64,000 nucleotides of DNA from CAYMZZ01 sp044463125. Its GTDB lineage: Bacteria > Bacteroidota > Bacteroidia > Chitinophagales > Chitinophagaceae. The DNA is taken from positions 21,328-85,327 of the forward strand of contig JBIQMS010000014.1 of the NCBI GenBank assembly GCA_044463125.1, written 5' to 3'. Shown piece after piece: positions 1-7,142 of this stretch (its first letter is position 1; every line of letters begins with the position of its first letter). Below the pieces are notes generated by a model that searched no databases, was not told where the DNA came from, and saw only the letters and a list, made by a program, of their open reading frames with translations. Position numbers and translations under genes: made by a program.

Positions 1-1
1 C

Positions 2-1513
2 ATAAAGTCGCTCGAAAAGAGCGAAAAGCGGAACTTTAAGCTATTTGTGAAGCGCAATAAGGCCAGCGATGACCTGAAGATCATCCAGCTTTTCGACGCG
101 CTTGATAAAATGAATGAATACGATGAAGCCAGTCTTCTGCGAAAGCATAAGAACATTCGTAAGCAGCAGCTTTCGAATATGAAGGCCCATTTGTACCGGC
201 AGATTTTGTCGAGCCTGCGGATTATCCGCGATGAAGACAATGTGGACATAAGATTGCACGAACTGATGGATCATGCCCGTATTCTATTTAACAAAGGTCT
301 TTATCTGCAAACCCTGAAAGCGCTTAAGCAGTTGAAGGATATGGCCCGCGATCACCAGCAGATCAGCTACCTGCAGCAGGCGCTTTTTTTTGAGAAAAAG
401 ATTGAAGCGCTTTATATCACCCGCAGCATGCAGGACCGGGCGGATATGCTATGCGCGGAGTCGGATGCGGTGACGGAATCCTTGAGCCTGGTGAACAAAC
501 TCTCCAACCTGTCGCTGCAACTCTATAGTTGGTACATTCAACATGGTCACGCGCGCAATGAAAAGGATATGCGGAGTATCCAGGCGTTCTTTCAATCGCA
601 CCTGCCCGCACACGAGCGGGCTGCCAGGGGCTTTTATGAAAAGCTTTATTTGTTTCAGAGCTATTGCTGGTATGCGTTTATCCGACTCGATTTCCTGCAG
701 TATTATCGGTACAGTCAGAAATGGGTGAATCTATTTGAGGAGTTTCCGGCCATGCTGGCCGTGGAAACGGCCAGCTATATCAAAGGCATGCACAACCTGA
801 TGGGGGCGCATTTCGATCTGCTCAATCATGAAAAGCTGGCGGCGGATATCCGCAGGTTTGAGCAGTTTGCGAAGCATAAGCTGGTATTGCAAAACGACAA
901 CAATCTTATACTTACCTACCAGTATCTCTACACGGCCCGGATCAATTTGTATTTTCTTCGGGGTACATTTGAGAAGGGTATTAAGATGGTGCCGTTTCTG
1001 GAAGAGATGTTGCAGAAATATGGGATATACCTCGATACGCACCGTGTGCTGGTATTTTATTATAAGATTGCCTGTTTGTATTTCGGATGTGGTAATAATG
1101 AAAAAGCCATTGACTACCTGAACCGGATCATCAATCAGAAAGCGGATTTGCGCACCGACCTGCAATGCTATGCGCGGCTGCTGCACCTGATTGCGCATTA
1201 TGAGCTGGGCAATTTCGATCTGTTGGAATACCTGATCAAGTCGGTATACCGGTATATGGCGAAAATGGAAAACCTGAGTAAGGTGGAGGAGGAAATGTTT
1301 GCCTTTTTGCGCCGTTCATTCCATGTGGGAGCCCATGCCCTGCGACCGGAATTTGAAAAATTGCTGCATAAGCTGAAGAAATATGAAGCGAACCCGCTGG
1401 AGAGCCGTGCCTTTGCTTACCTCGATGTGATCTCCTGGCTGGAAAGCAAGATCAATAATGTGAATGTGCAGGATGTGATGCGCGAGAAATATACCCGCCG
1501 CCGCCGATCCTGA
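2..1513 (+). CDS. Hypothetical alpha-helical protein, 5' end cut by window edge
   Basis: The reading frame is open from the first bases of the window to a TGA at 1511-1513. A GTG at 47 could serve as start, but the codons before it read IKSLEKSEKRNFKLFVKR, which looks like coding sequence continuing straight into the rest, so the true start probably lies just outside. About 503 residues are visible. The protein is rich in Leu, Tyr, Lys and Glu, with repeated helical segments that suggest a TPR-like alpha-solenoid. No signal peptide, membrane segment or catalytic motif is visible. It lies 128 bp upstream of carA on the same strand, but a promoter box before carA suggests separate transcription. 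I do not recognise a function. Confidence 0.8.
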   Translation: MKSLEKSEKRNFKLFVKRNKASDDLKIIQLFDALDKMNEYDEASLLRKHKNIRKQQLSNMKAHLYRQILSSLRIIRDEDNVDIRLHELMDHARILFNKGLYLQTLKALKQLKDMARDHQQISYLQQALFFEKKIEALYITRSMQDRADMLCAESDAVTESLSLVNKLSNLSLQLYSWYIQHGHARNEKDMRSIQAFFQSHLPAHERAARGFYEKLYLFQSYCWYAFIRLDFLQYYRYSQKWVNLFEEFPAMLAVETASYIKGMHNLMGAHFDLLNHEKLAADIRRFEQFAKHKLVLQNDNNLILTYQYLYTARINLYFLRGTFEKGIKMVPFLEEMLQKYGIYLDTHRVLVFYYKIACLYFGCGNNEKAIDYLNRIINQKADLRTDLQCYARLLHLIAHYELGNFDLLEYLIKSVYRYMAKMENLSKVEEEMFAFLRRSFHVGAHALRPEFEKLLHKLKKYEANPLESRAFAYLDVISWLESKINNVNVQDVMREKYTRRRRS

Positions 1514-1575
1514 GCCTGTGGAAAAATCCGGGAAAATCAAGACATTTTTCCCATTTCCATAAGGCATGAAGTCCT

Positions 1576-1583
1576 TACCTTTG
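1576..1583 (+). promoter_or_regulatory. Promoter -7 box of carA
   Basis: TACCTTTG matches the Bacteroidota sigma-ABfr -7 consensus TAnnTTTG. The -33 position is weak (TTTC at 1554-1557, 18 bp upstream). The predicted start of transcription is near 1589, giving a leader of about 27 nt to the ATG at 1616. Confidence 0.55.
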
Positions 1584-1615
1584 CGCAATTTGTTCAACCA
1601 ACCCCCTTGATTTTC

Positions 1616-1645
1616 ATGCCTGAAAAAAATTACCCGCCGTTTTGG
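1616..1645 (+). other. carA: Out-of-frame ATG and A7 run at the 5' end of carA
   Basis: ATG at 1616 starts MPEKNYPP in one frame; the carA frame is -1 relative to it. The codons GAA AAA AAT form the pattern A AAA AAT, which fits the X XXY YYZ slippery heptamer. A slip there would give MPEKNLPAVLVLADG, a normal CarA N-terminus. One missing A in an A8 run (sequence error or mutation) would look the same. Confidence 0.55.
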
Positions 1646-2709
1646 TTCTCGCCGACGGCACAGTTGCTCACGGACAGTCATTTGGCGCGATTGGTACCAC
1701 CACCGGTGAAATCTGTTTCAATACCGGGATGACGGGTTACCAGGAGGTATTTACCGACCCGAGTTATTTTGGGCAAATCCTGATCATGAGTGCCGTACAT
1801 GTAGGGAATTATGGTGTGAAAGCAGGCGATGTGGAATCGGATTCGGTAAAGATCCGGGGACTGATTGGCCGCAACCTGGAAGAAGGTTATTCCCGCAAGC
1901 TGGCGGATGGCAATCTCGACCAGTATCTCAAGGACAATAATATTGTATCAATTGAAGGCGTGGACACCCGCGCACTGGTAGCGCATGTGCGTACCAAAGG
2001 CGCCATGAACTGCATTATTTCTTCGGAAACCACCGATGTGGAAGAACTGAAGAAACAGTTGGCTGAGGTACCCGATATGAATGGGCTGGAACTGGCATCG
2101 CAGGTAAGCACCAAAGAAGCTTATGAAATGGGAGATCCCCAGTCGGCAAAGCGTATCGCAGTGATGGACTATGGAGTAAAGCAACATATACTCCATTGTA
2201 TGGTTGACCGTGGCGCTTTTGTAAAAGTATTTCCCGCTAAGACGCCGTTGAAAACGGTGAAGGAATTTAATCCCAATGGATATTTTATCTCCAATGGCCC
2301 CGGCGATCCCGCGGCGATGGACTATGCCGTTGAAACGGTAAAAGAAATATTGAAAGAAGATAAGCCCGTATTCGGCATTTGCCTGGGGCATCAATTGCTG
2401 GCGCTGGCCAACGGTATTCCCACTTTTAAAATGCACCATGGTCACCGTGGTCTTAATCACCCTGTAAAGAATATTATCACCGGTCGCTCCGAAATCACTA
2501 CCCAAAACCATGGTTTTGGTGTGGATCCTGAAGCAGTGAAAAAGGCAGATCATATCGAAATAACCCATCTCAACCTCAATGACCAGTCGATTGAAGGTAT
2601 TCGCGTGAAAGGAAAGAAAGCATTCTCGGTACAATACCATCCCGAAAGCACGCCCGGCCCGCATGATAGCCGGTATTTGTTTGATGATTTTTTGGAAATG
2701 ATTGGGTGA
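1642..2709 (+). CDS. carA: Carbamoyl-phosphate synthase small (glutaminase) chain
   Basis: This subunit hydrolyses glutamine and passes ammonia to the CarB large chain, making carbamoyl phosphate for pyrimidine and arginine synthesis. The N-terminal CarA domain is seen in FNTGMTGYQEVFTDPSY. The class I glutamine amidotransferase domain has the nucleophile in FGICLGHQ (Cys247 counted from the TTG) and the His/Glu pair in QYHPEST (His333, Glu335). The family N-terminus normally reads about eight residues further upstream. Here the frame contains LPAV before the TTG at 1642 but no ATG; the natural ATG (1616) is one base out of frame because of a run of seven A. The start given is the first usable in-frame codon; the real protein may begin at 1616 through a frameshift. 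carB is not in the window. Confidence 0.9.
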   Translation: MVLADGTVAHGQSFGAIGTTTGEICFNTGMTGYQEVFTDPSYFGQILIMSAVHVGNYGVKAGDVESDSVKIRGLIGRNLEEGYSRKLADGNLDQYLKDNNIVSIEGVDTRALVAHVRTKGAMNCIISSETTDVEELKKQLAEVPDMNGLELASQVSTKEAYEMGDPQSAKRIAVMDYGVKQHILHCMVDRGAFVKVFPAKTPLKTVKEFNPNGYFISNGPGDPAAMDYAVETVKEILKEDKPVFGICLGHQLLALANGIPTFKMHHGHRGLNHPVKNIITGRSEITTQNHGFGVDPEAVKKADHIEITHLNLNDQSIEGIRVKGKKAFSVQYHPESTPGPHDSRYLFDDFLEMIG

Positions 2710-2712
2710 GGG

Positions 2713-2773
2713 AGTGGTAAGTTGTAAGTAGGGAGTAGGGTTTAAGGTTTAAGGTTTAAAGTTTAAGGTATTG
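2713..2773 (+). repeat. Heptamer array (GTAAGTT then GTTTAAG type)
   Basis: Directly after carA, copies of GTAAGTT-like and then GTTTAAG-like 7-mers run head to tail. This is the left shell of the composite intergenic repeat that fills the 400 bp between carA and the acetyltransferase gene. Confidence 0.85.
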
Positions 2774-2814
2774 GGTTTGGAATTGGTGGGTTTGAAGAAT
2801 GGGTGGAATAAAAA

Positions 2815-2939
2815 TCTGCGCCAATCTGCGTTGTAATCTGCGCCAATCTGCGGGAAAACTCTCCCGAACTTTTAACAGGTTTAAGGTGCTGAAGCGTTTC
2901 CCGCAGATTTTCGCAGATTTTTCCGCAGATGAACGCAGA
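2815..2939. repeat. TCTGCG phased palindromic element, copy 1
   Basis: Four TCTGCG sites (2815, 2825, 2837, 2847) face four CGCAGA sites (2902, 2912, 2924, 2934). Spacing is 10-12-10 in both arms around a 49-bp core. The core begins GGGAAAAC, reads in the reverse orientation relative to copies 2 and 3, and is bounded by GGGAAA and TTTCCC. Confidence 0.93.
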
Positions 2940-3005
2940 TAAATACGGTGAGAGTTCAAGAATATTTTGACGGAAAGTGCATAATCTAATTCCGTCAGCT
3001 TACTA

Positions 3006-3060
3006 ATCACAAATTCCCAAATTCACAAATTCCCAAATTTTATCAATTCCTCAAATTCAC
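3006..3060 (+). repeat. Octamer array of CAAATTCC type
   Basis: Near-perfect 8-bp units (CAAATTCC, CAAATTCA) repeat up to the 5' edge of the acetyltransferase reading frame, forming the right shell of this composite repeat. Confidence 0.8.
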
Positions 3061-3110
3061 TACTTCCTTTCCCTCCGCTTCGCTCTTCGCGCTTTCTGCT
3101 GGAGGAGATA

Positions 3111-3608
3111 TTGCCAGATGACCAGGCTTTTATCTTTGAAGGCTTGAGCCACCCGGAAGTAATTCCATTTTATGGTGTGTCGTACGCAACATTCGAGAAA
3201 ACTGCCGGTCAAATGGAGTTCTATCAGCGTGTCTGGCGGGAGCAAACCGGTGCATACTGGAAAATCGTTTCAAAAGAAACGGGAGTCCGTTTAGGTGTTT
3301 GTGGCATCAGCGGATATATAGCGCAGCATGAAAAGGCCGAATTGGGTGCCTGGCTACTACCCCGGTATTGGAAACAGGGAGTAATGACCGAAGTGATGCC
3401 CATCGTCATAGCGTTTGCATTTGAGCACTGGCGTTTGCATCGTATTGAAGGCGTAGTGGAAGAAGGAAACGAAGCCAGCCGCCGCCTGATGAAGAAGTTG
3501 GGCTTCGTTTATGAAGGCACGATGAGGGAAGCGGAGCTGAAAAAGGGGAAGAGGGTGAGTTTGGAAGTATATAGTTTATTGCGGGGAGAGGTAATACGTA
3601 GTACGTAA
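3111..3608 (+). CDS. GNAT N-acetyltransferase, RimJ/RimL type, 5' end eroded
   Basis: This enzyme is predicted to move an acetyl group from acetyl-CoA to an amine, possibly a protein N-terminus. The acetyl-CoA site region is visible in ELGAWLLPRYWKQGVMTEVM and the C-terminal part in EEGNEASRRLMKKLGFVYEG, both typical of the family. The frame stays open far upstream but has no ATG or GTG. The preceding codons read SSRFLLEEIL, which resembles the normal family N-terminus (TERLxLxx), and before that the sequence turns into the octamer repeat. TTG at 3111 is the only common start and has a purine-rich GGAGGAG just before it. The first 20-25 residues are probably missing or start non-canonically. 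The C-terminal EVIRST and the stop TAA come from the ACGTAGT array. Confidence 0.75.
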   Translation: MPDDQAFIFEGLSHPEVIPFYGVSYATFEKTAGQMEFYQRVWREQTGAYWKIVSKETGVRLGVCGISGYIAQHEKAELGAWLLPRYWKQGVMTEVMPIVIAFAFEHWRLHRIEGVVEEGNEASRRLMKKLGFVYEGTMREAELKKGKRVSLEVYSLLRGEVIRST

Positions 3609-3650
3609 TACGTATTACGTATTACGTTGTACGTATTACATTGTACTTTT
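3591..3650. repeat. ACGTnnT heptamer array, left arm
   Basis: Head-to-tail 7-mers ACGTAGT, ACGTAAT, ACGTATT. The array overlaps the last codons of the acetyltransferase gene and supplies its stop. A matching arm sits at 3701-3744, leaving about 50 bp between. Confidence 0.9.
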
Positions 3651-3700
3651 TATTCGAAGGATACAAGCGATCTTCCTAAATTTATACTCAAATCAATAAA

Positions 3701-3744
3701 TACAATACGTAGTACGTAAAACGTACTACGTACTACGTAATACG
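3701..3744. repeat. ACGTnnT heptamer array, right arm
   Basis: ACGTAGT, ACGTAAA and ACGTACT units end five bases before the aroQ ATG, so the whole translation-initiation leader of aroQ is array sequence. Confidence 0.9.
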
Positions 3745-3749
3745 CCTCT

Positions 3750-4187
3750 ATGCATATTTCCATCATCAACGGCCCCAACCTCAACCTGCTCGGACAGCGG
3801 GAAACGGGTATTTATGGCTCCACCAGTTTCGAAGAATTTCTCCAATCCCTTCGCGCGCGTTATCCGAAAGTGAATTTCAGTTATTTCCAAAGCAATATAG
3901 AAGGGGAGTTGGTGGATGCTTTGCAGAAAATGGGTTTTGAAGCGGATGGAATCATCCTGAATCCGGCCGCATACACGCATACTTCGGTGGCCATTGGCGA
4001 TGCGATCGCGGCGATCAAAGCGCCTGTGATAGAAGTACATATCTCCAATGTGCATGCCCGGGAAGAATTCCGCAAAATTTCGCACGTAAGCGCTAAAGTG
4101 AAGGGCAGCATTATTGGCCTGGGTTTACAGGGTTACGAGCTGGCCCTGCTCTGGCTATTGCAGCAGGAAGCTGCCAGCACGCCCTGA
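3750..4187 (+). CDS. aroQ: 3-Dehydroquinate dehydratase, type II
   Basis: Type II enzyme of the shikimate pathway: dehydrates 3-dehydroquinate to 3-dehydroshikimate in the cytoplasm. At 145 residues it is the usual length for the dodecameric class. The N-terminal signature MHISIINGPNLNLLGQRE, the catalytic tyrosine in TGIYG (Tyr22), the substrate-binding ILNPAAYTHTS and the histidine region EVHISNVHAREEFR are all present. The start ATG at 3750 is well placed for the family. No Shine-Dalgarno sequence is seen; the bases ahead of it belong to a heptamer array. No other aro genes are nearby. Confidence 0.96.
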   Translation: MHISIINGPNLNLLGQRETGIYGSTSFEEFLQSLRARYPKVNFSYFQSNIEGELVDALQKMGFEADGIILNPAAYTHTSVAIGDAIAAIKAPVIEVHISNVHAREEFRKISHVSAKVKGSIIGLGLQGYELALLWLLQQEAASTP

Positions 4188-4266
4188 AGGGCCTTTCCGG
4201 CAGGGAATTTGCGACAGAATCGGCAACAAATGCGGTACCCCATCGTTAACTAATAAATGGCTCATT

Positions 4267-4974
4267 ATGCGTTGCCTGTTTACCTTTCTTTTTTCCATTC
4301 TTCTTGTATCTGCTCAATCGCAGACCTGGAAATCCTATATCATCAGCGTAAGGGGCGATACGCTTAATCGCGTGGATATGGACGATAAGAAGCAGGGACC
4401 CTGGGTGCACCAGTTTGAGTCGGTGAGGGGTGAGCCGGGCTATGAAGAGCAGGGCTATTATGAAAATGATATGAAAGTGGGGCGTTGGGTGAAATTTTCG
4501 TTGATGGGCGATAAGTTGGCGGAAGAAAATTACCGCTGGGGGCAACTCGATGGCAAGAGCCGCTACTATACCCGCCTGGGTGGACTGGTCCGGGAAGAAA
4601 GCTGGCGAGCAGTTGAACCGGGAAAGAAATTTGATACGGTGGATGTGATTGACCCGATGGACGCATCGCGCATCATAGAAAGAGCCATTGTTCCCGTGGA
4701 AGGCTATGCTGTAAAGCATGGCACCTGGACTTATTATGATCCTGAATGGGGAACCATTCTCCGGACAGAAGAGTACTGGATGAATAAAAGCAAGGCGGAG
4801 ATAGAGAAGGAAACAGCAGGAGTGGGCGATGACCTGAAACCTCTCGATGTGAGCAAGGATGGAAACGCTGAAAAGAAGGAAGTGAAGAAACCGCAAGCCA
4901 TACTTGACTTCGAGAAAAAGAATTCAGGCAAGAAAAAAGTGAAAGTAAGGGATGGCCGTACAGGCGGTGGTTAA
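4267..4974 (+). CDS. Secreted MORN-repeat-like (YwqK type) protein
   Basis: A 235-residue exported protein with a signal peptide MRCLFTFLFSILLVSAQSQ. The frame is open further upstream through aroQ, but that part is the overlap shadow, so the ATG at 4267 in front of the signal peptide is chosen. The body holds spaced motifs GPWVHQFE, GYYENDMKVGRWVKF, YRWGQLDGKSRYY and HGTWTYYDPEWG, the pattern of MORN-variant repeats. The C-terminus is Lys-rich and charged (KKNSGKKKVKVRDGRTGGG). Such proteins occur widely in Bacteroidota; the role is not established here. It ends 54 bp from the convergent esterase gene. Confidence 0.75.
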   Translation: MRCLFTFLFSILLVSAQSQTWKSYIISVRGDTLNRVDMDDKKQGPWVHQFESVRGEPGYEEQGYYENDMKVGRWVKFSLMGDKLAEENYRWGQLDGKSRYYTRLGGLVREESWRAVEPGKKFDTVDVIDPMDASRIIERAIVPVEGYAVKHGTWTYYDPEWGTILRTEEYWMNKSKAEIEKETAGVGDDLKPLDVSKDGNAEKKEVKKPQAILDFEKKNSGKKKVKVRDGRTGGG

Positions 4975-5028
4975 TAACGGGTCTTTTTGTTTTGAATGTT
5001 GTTCAACGCTCCATTTGGGAAGTTATAA

Positions 5029-5850
5029 TCAGGATGAACTCTTCGCGAAAAAATCTGCAAAAAACAGGAACTGGTAGCGAATAGCCAAAGACCAATAGTT
5101 CCAGTCGTGTTTGCCCGGCCGCTCAATATATTCATGCGGTATTTTTAACGACAACAGCTTCTGATGCAGGGCCGCATTAATGCTATAGAAAAAATCCTCG
5201 GTACCGCAATCAATGATCATAGCCGGCGCTTCTGCCGGTTTTATTTTTTCCACCAGTCCCATCACGGAATAATCTACCCAGTTCTGCGCATACTGCATCG
5301 TATCGCCCAGGCGTTGGGGCACATCGAAACGGGTGGTGCAGCAAAGCAGGTCAACGCCACCACTCATGCTGCCACAGGCGCCAAAGGTTGACGAATAGCG
5401 CAGGCCCAGATACAGACCGCCATGCCCGCCCATGCTAAGCCCGGTGATGGCGCGGCCCGCTGGTTCGGCACGGGTAGGATAATGCAAGTCGATATAGGCG
5501 GGAACTTCCTCCCCCACATAAGTGGCATAGCGCATATTGCTATCCACCGGACTATCGAGATACCAGCTACTGAAACCCCCATCGGGGCACACTACCATGA
5601 TGCCATAACGATCGGCATATTCTTTAATGCCTGGCACCTTTTGTATCCAATTACTGTAATTGCCACTATAACCATGCAATAAATAGAGTACCGGCCAGCC
5701 GGAAGCCGGCTTTTCCGCTTCTGGCACAATCACCACACAGCGGGCTTCGAGCCGCATGGCTTTGCTGGCGATAGTGATGGTATCCACTTCAGCAGCATAA
5801 AGCGGTGTGGTCAGCGCGAGGGCCAGGAGGGTTCCGATCCATGATTTCAT
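5029..5850 (-). CDS. Secreted esterase, alpha/beta hydrolase (esterase D / XynC-like)
   Basis: A 273-residue periplasmic or secreted hydrolase with signal peptide MKSWIGTLLALALTTPLYA. The PF00756-type fold is indicated by the oxyanion motif LLHGYSGN, the nucleophile elbow GLSMGGHG (Ser), the acid in DCGTEDFF (Asp) and the base in PGKHDWNYW (His). The family includes feruloyl and acetylxylan esterases, S-formylglutathione hydrolases and mycolyltransferases. The signal peptide and the sequence WPVLYLLHG favour an extracellular carbohydrate-ester or feruloyl esterase, but the substrate cannot be read from sequence. A weak -7-like TATATTTA lies just upstream of the start. Confidence 0.85.
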   Translation of the reverse strand: MKSWIGTLLALALTTPLYAAEVDTITIASKAMRLEARCVVIVPEAEKPASGWPVLYLLHGYSGNYSNWIQKVPGIKEYADRYGIMVVCPDGGFSSWYLDSPVDSNMRYATYVGEEVPAYIDLHYPTRAEPAGRAITGLSMGGHGGLYLGLRYSSTFGACGSMSGGVDLLCCTTRFDVPQRLGDTMQYAQNWVDYSVMGLVEKIKPAEAPAMIIDCGTEDFFYSINAALHQKLLSLKIPHEYIERPGKHDWNYWSLAIRYQFLFFADFFAKSSS

Positions 5851-5878
5851 GGTTTAAATATAAGCCCTTGTGTCTTTA

Positions 5879-5910
5879 TTTGGATTATTCGGGAACTTGC
5901 TATAAATTTG
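5879..5910 (+). promoter_or_regulatory. Promoter of the SPFH-RHH operon
   Basis: TTTG at 5879-5882 and TAAATTTG at 5903-5910 are separated by 20 bp, an essentially canonical Bacteroidota promoter. Transcription would start near 5916, about 25 nt before the ATG at 5941. Confidence 0.7.
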
Positions 5911-5927
5911 ATATCAAAATGATATTA
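5909..5927. promoter_or_regulatory. Candidate operator: paired TGATATCA/TGATATTA
   Basis: Two 8-bp sites with 11-bp centre spacing (one helical turn), overlapping the end of the -7 box and the predicted transcription start. Tandem short sites at this spacing are typical for ribbon-helix-helix repressors, and the operon encodes one (6832-7011). Confidence 0.45.
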
Positions 5928-5940
5928 AAACAAATTGTAT

Positions 5941-6816
5941 ATGGAAAAGATCTTTAAACCCGTTTCGGGATTTCTGGCCCTCTTGTTGGCCCTGGTGCTC
6001 TTTATTGCCGGCATCGTGTTCATGGTGGATGGGGTGGATTACCAGAATCAGCCCACAGCTCGCCTATGGATTGGGTTATTTGCCGTGCTGGCCGCCATAT
6101 TCCTTTTTAAAGGCGTCACCATCATCAACCCCAATCACTCACGCGTATGCGTATTTTTTGGAAAGTACGTGGGCACGGTGAAGGAGAACGGACTCAAGTT
6201 TATCAATCCACTTTTCCGTCGCATGAATATTTCGCTGCGTGCGCAGAACCTGGAAAGCTCCAAGCTGAAGGTGAATGATAAGATGGGCAACCCCATTGAA
6301 ATTGGCGCGGTAATCGTATGGCAGGTGCGCGATACTTATAAAGCGGCATTTGAAGTGGCGAACTATGACCACTATGTAAAAGTGCAGAGTGAAGCCGCGG
6401 TAAGACATCTGGCCAATAGTTTTCCTTACGACAACCTCGAGGATGAAACGGCTGATATCACCCTGCGTGACGGTGCCGACAAGGTGAATGAAATCCTGGA
6501 GCGTGAGTTGAATGAGCGCCTGGCTCCAGCGGGTATTGTAATCATTGAAGCCCGCATAAGTCACCTGGCCTATGCCGCCGAAATTGCGGGCGCCATGCTG
6601 CAAAGGCAACAGGCAACCGCCATAGTAGCCGCACGTACCAAGATTGTGGAAGGCGCCGTGGGTATGGTGGAAATGGCACTCGATATGTTGGCGAAGAAAC
6701 AGGTGGTAACATTGGATGACGAGAAGAAAGCCGCAATGGTGAGCAACCTGATGGTAGTACTTTGTGGTGAAAAGAGCGCATCACCCGTACTGAATACCGG
6801 TACCCTGTATCAATAA
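5941..6816 (+). CDS. SPFH/band-7 membrane protein
   Basis: A 291-residue membrane scaffold protein of the stomatin/prohibitin/flotillin superfamily. Two N-terminal transmembrane segments (about residues 8-29 and 41-60) are followed by the SPFH domain (VFFGKYVGTVKENGLKFINP, AVIVWQVRDTYKAAFEV, SEAAVRHLANSFPYDN, GIVIIEARISHLAYA) and a short Ala-rich coiled-coil tail. A TTG two codons earlier is open, but the ATG at 5941 fits the promoter. It is followed after 15 bp by a small ribbon-helix-helix gene, a pairing seen for SPFH proteins in several phyla. Its role is probably membrane-domain organisation or protease regulation; the exact job is unknown. Confidence 0.9.
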   Translation: MEKIFKPVSGFLALLLALVLFIAGIVFMVDGVDYQNQPTARLWIGLFAVLAAIFLFKGVTIINPNHSRVCVFFGKYVGTVKENGLKFINPLFRRMNISLRAQNLESSKLKVNDKMGNPIEIGAVIVWQVRDTYKAAFEVANYDHYVKVQSEAAVRHLANSFPYDNLEDETADITLRDGADKVNEILERELNERLAPAGIVIIEARISHLAYAAEIAGAMLQRQQATAIVAARTKIVEGAVGMVEMALDMLAKKQVVTLDDEKKAAMVSNLMVVLCGEKSASPVLNTGTLYQ

Positions 6817-6831
6817 TCCAAAAGAATCCGG

Positions 6832-7011
6832 ATGGCAGATAAGAAAACATTTGTATTGCGACTGGACGCTGAAATGTATAAGGCGTTGGAGAAATGGGCC
6901 GCGGATGAATTTCGCAGCGTAAACGGGCAATTGGAATGGATCATAGCCCAAAAGCTGAAAGAAGCCGGCCGCTCAGCATCCGATAAAAAAGGGAAGACAC
7001 GCAGTAATTGA
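6832..7011 (+). CDS. Arc-like ribbon-helix-helix DNA-binding protein
   Basis: A 59-residue protein starting at ATG 6832, 15 bp after the SPFH gene and preceded by a purine-rich stretch (AAAAGAATCCGG). The sequence KKTFVLRLDAEMYKAL is the beta strand and first helix of an Arc/MetJ ribbon-helix-helix fold, and EFRSVNGQLEWIIAQKL is the second helix with the conserved turn. The C-terminus is short and basic. Proteins of this kind bind DNA as dimers and often repress their own operon; the tandem 8-bp sites at 5909-5927 are the likely target. It is short enough to be easily missed. Confidence 0.85.
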   Translation: MADKKTFVLRLDAEMYKALEKWAADEFRSVNGQLEWIIAQKLKEAGRSASDKKGKTRSN

Positions 7012-7032
7012 ACTAGTAGAAAATGAAAAAGC

Positions 7033-7050
7033 GCAGTGGTTTACCACTGC
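7033..7050. terminator. Hairpin after the SPFH-RHH operon
   Basis: GCAGTGG-TTTA-CCACTGC, a perfect 7-bp stem with a TTTA loop, 21 bp after the stop codon. Confidence 0.6.
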
Positions 7051-7098
7051 ACATTTTGTGTAAAGCAATCAAATAAACAAATCCTCTCCACAAACACC

Positions 7099-7140
7099 TA
7101 CAATACAATAGCCGTGGTTTACCACGGCTATTGTATTGTA
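7099..7140. terminator. Perfect 19-bp hairpin, bidirectional terminator
   Basis: TACAATACAATAGCCGTGG, loop TTTA, then the exact complement. It sits between the convergent RHH and M1 peptidase genes, 2 bp from the peptidase stop. Loop and inner stem resemble the 7033 hairpin. Confidence 0.8.
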
Positions 7141-7142
7141 GA

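Noticed and set aside
1948..2664. Long antisense reading frames over carA, dnaE, susC and others
   Set aside because: They follow the codon pattern of the real gene on the other strand and show no domains or plausible starts.
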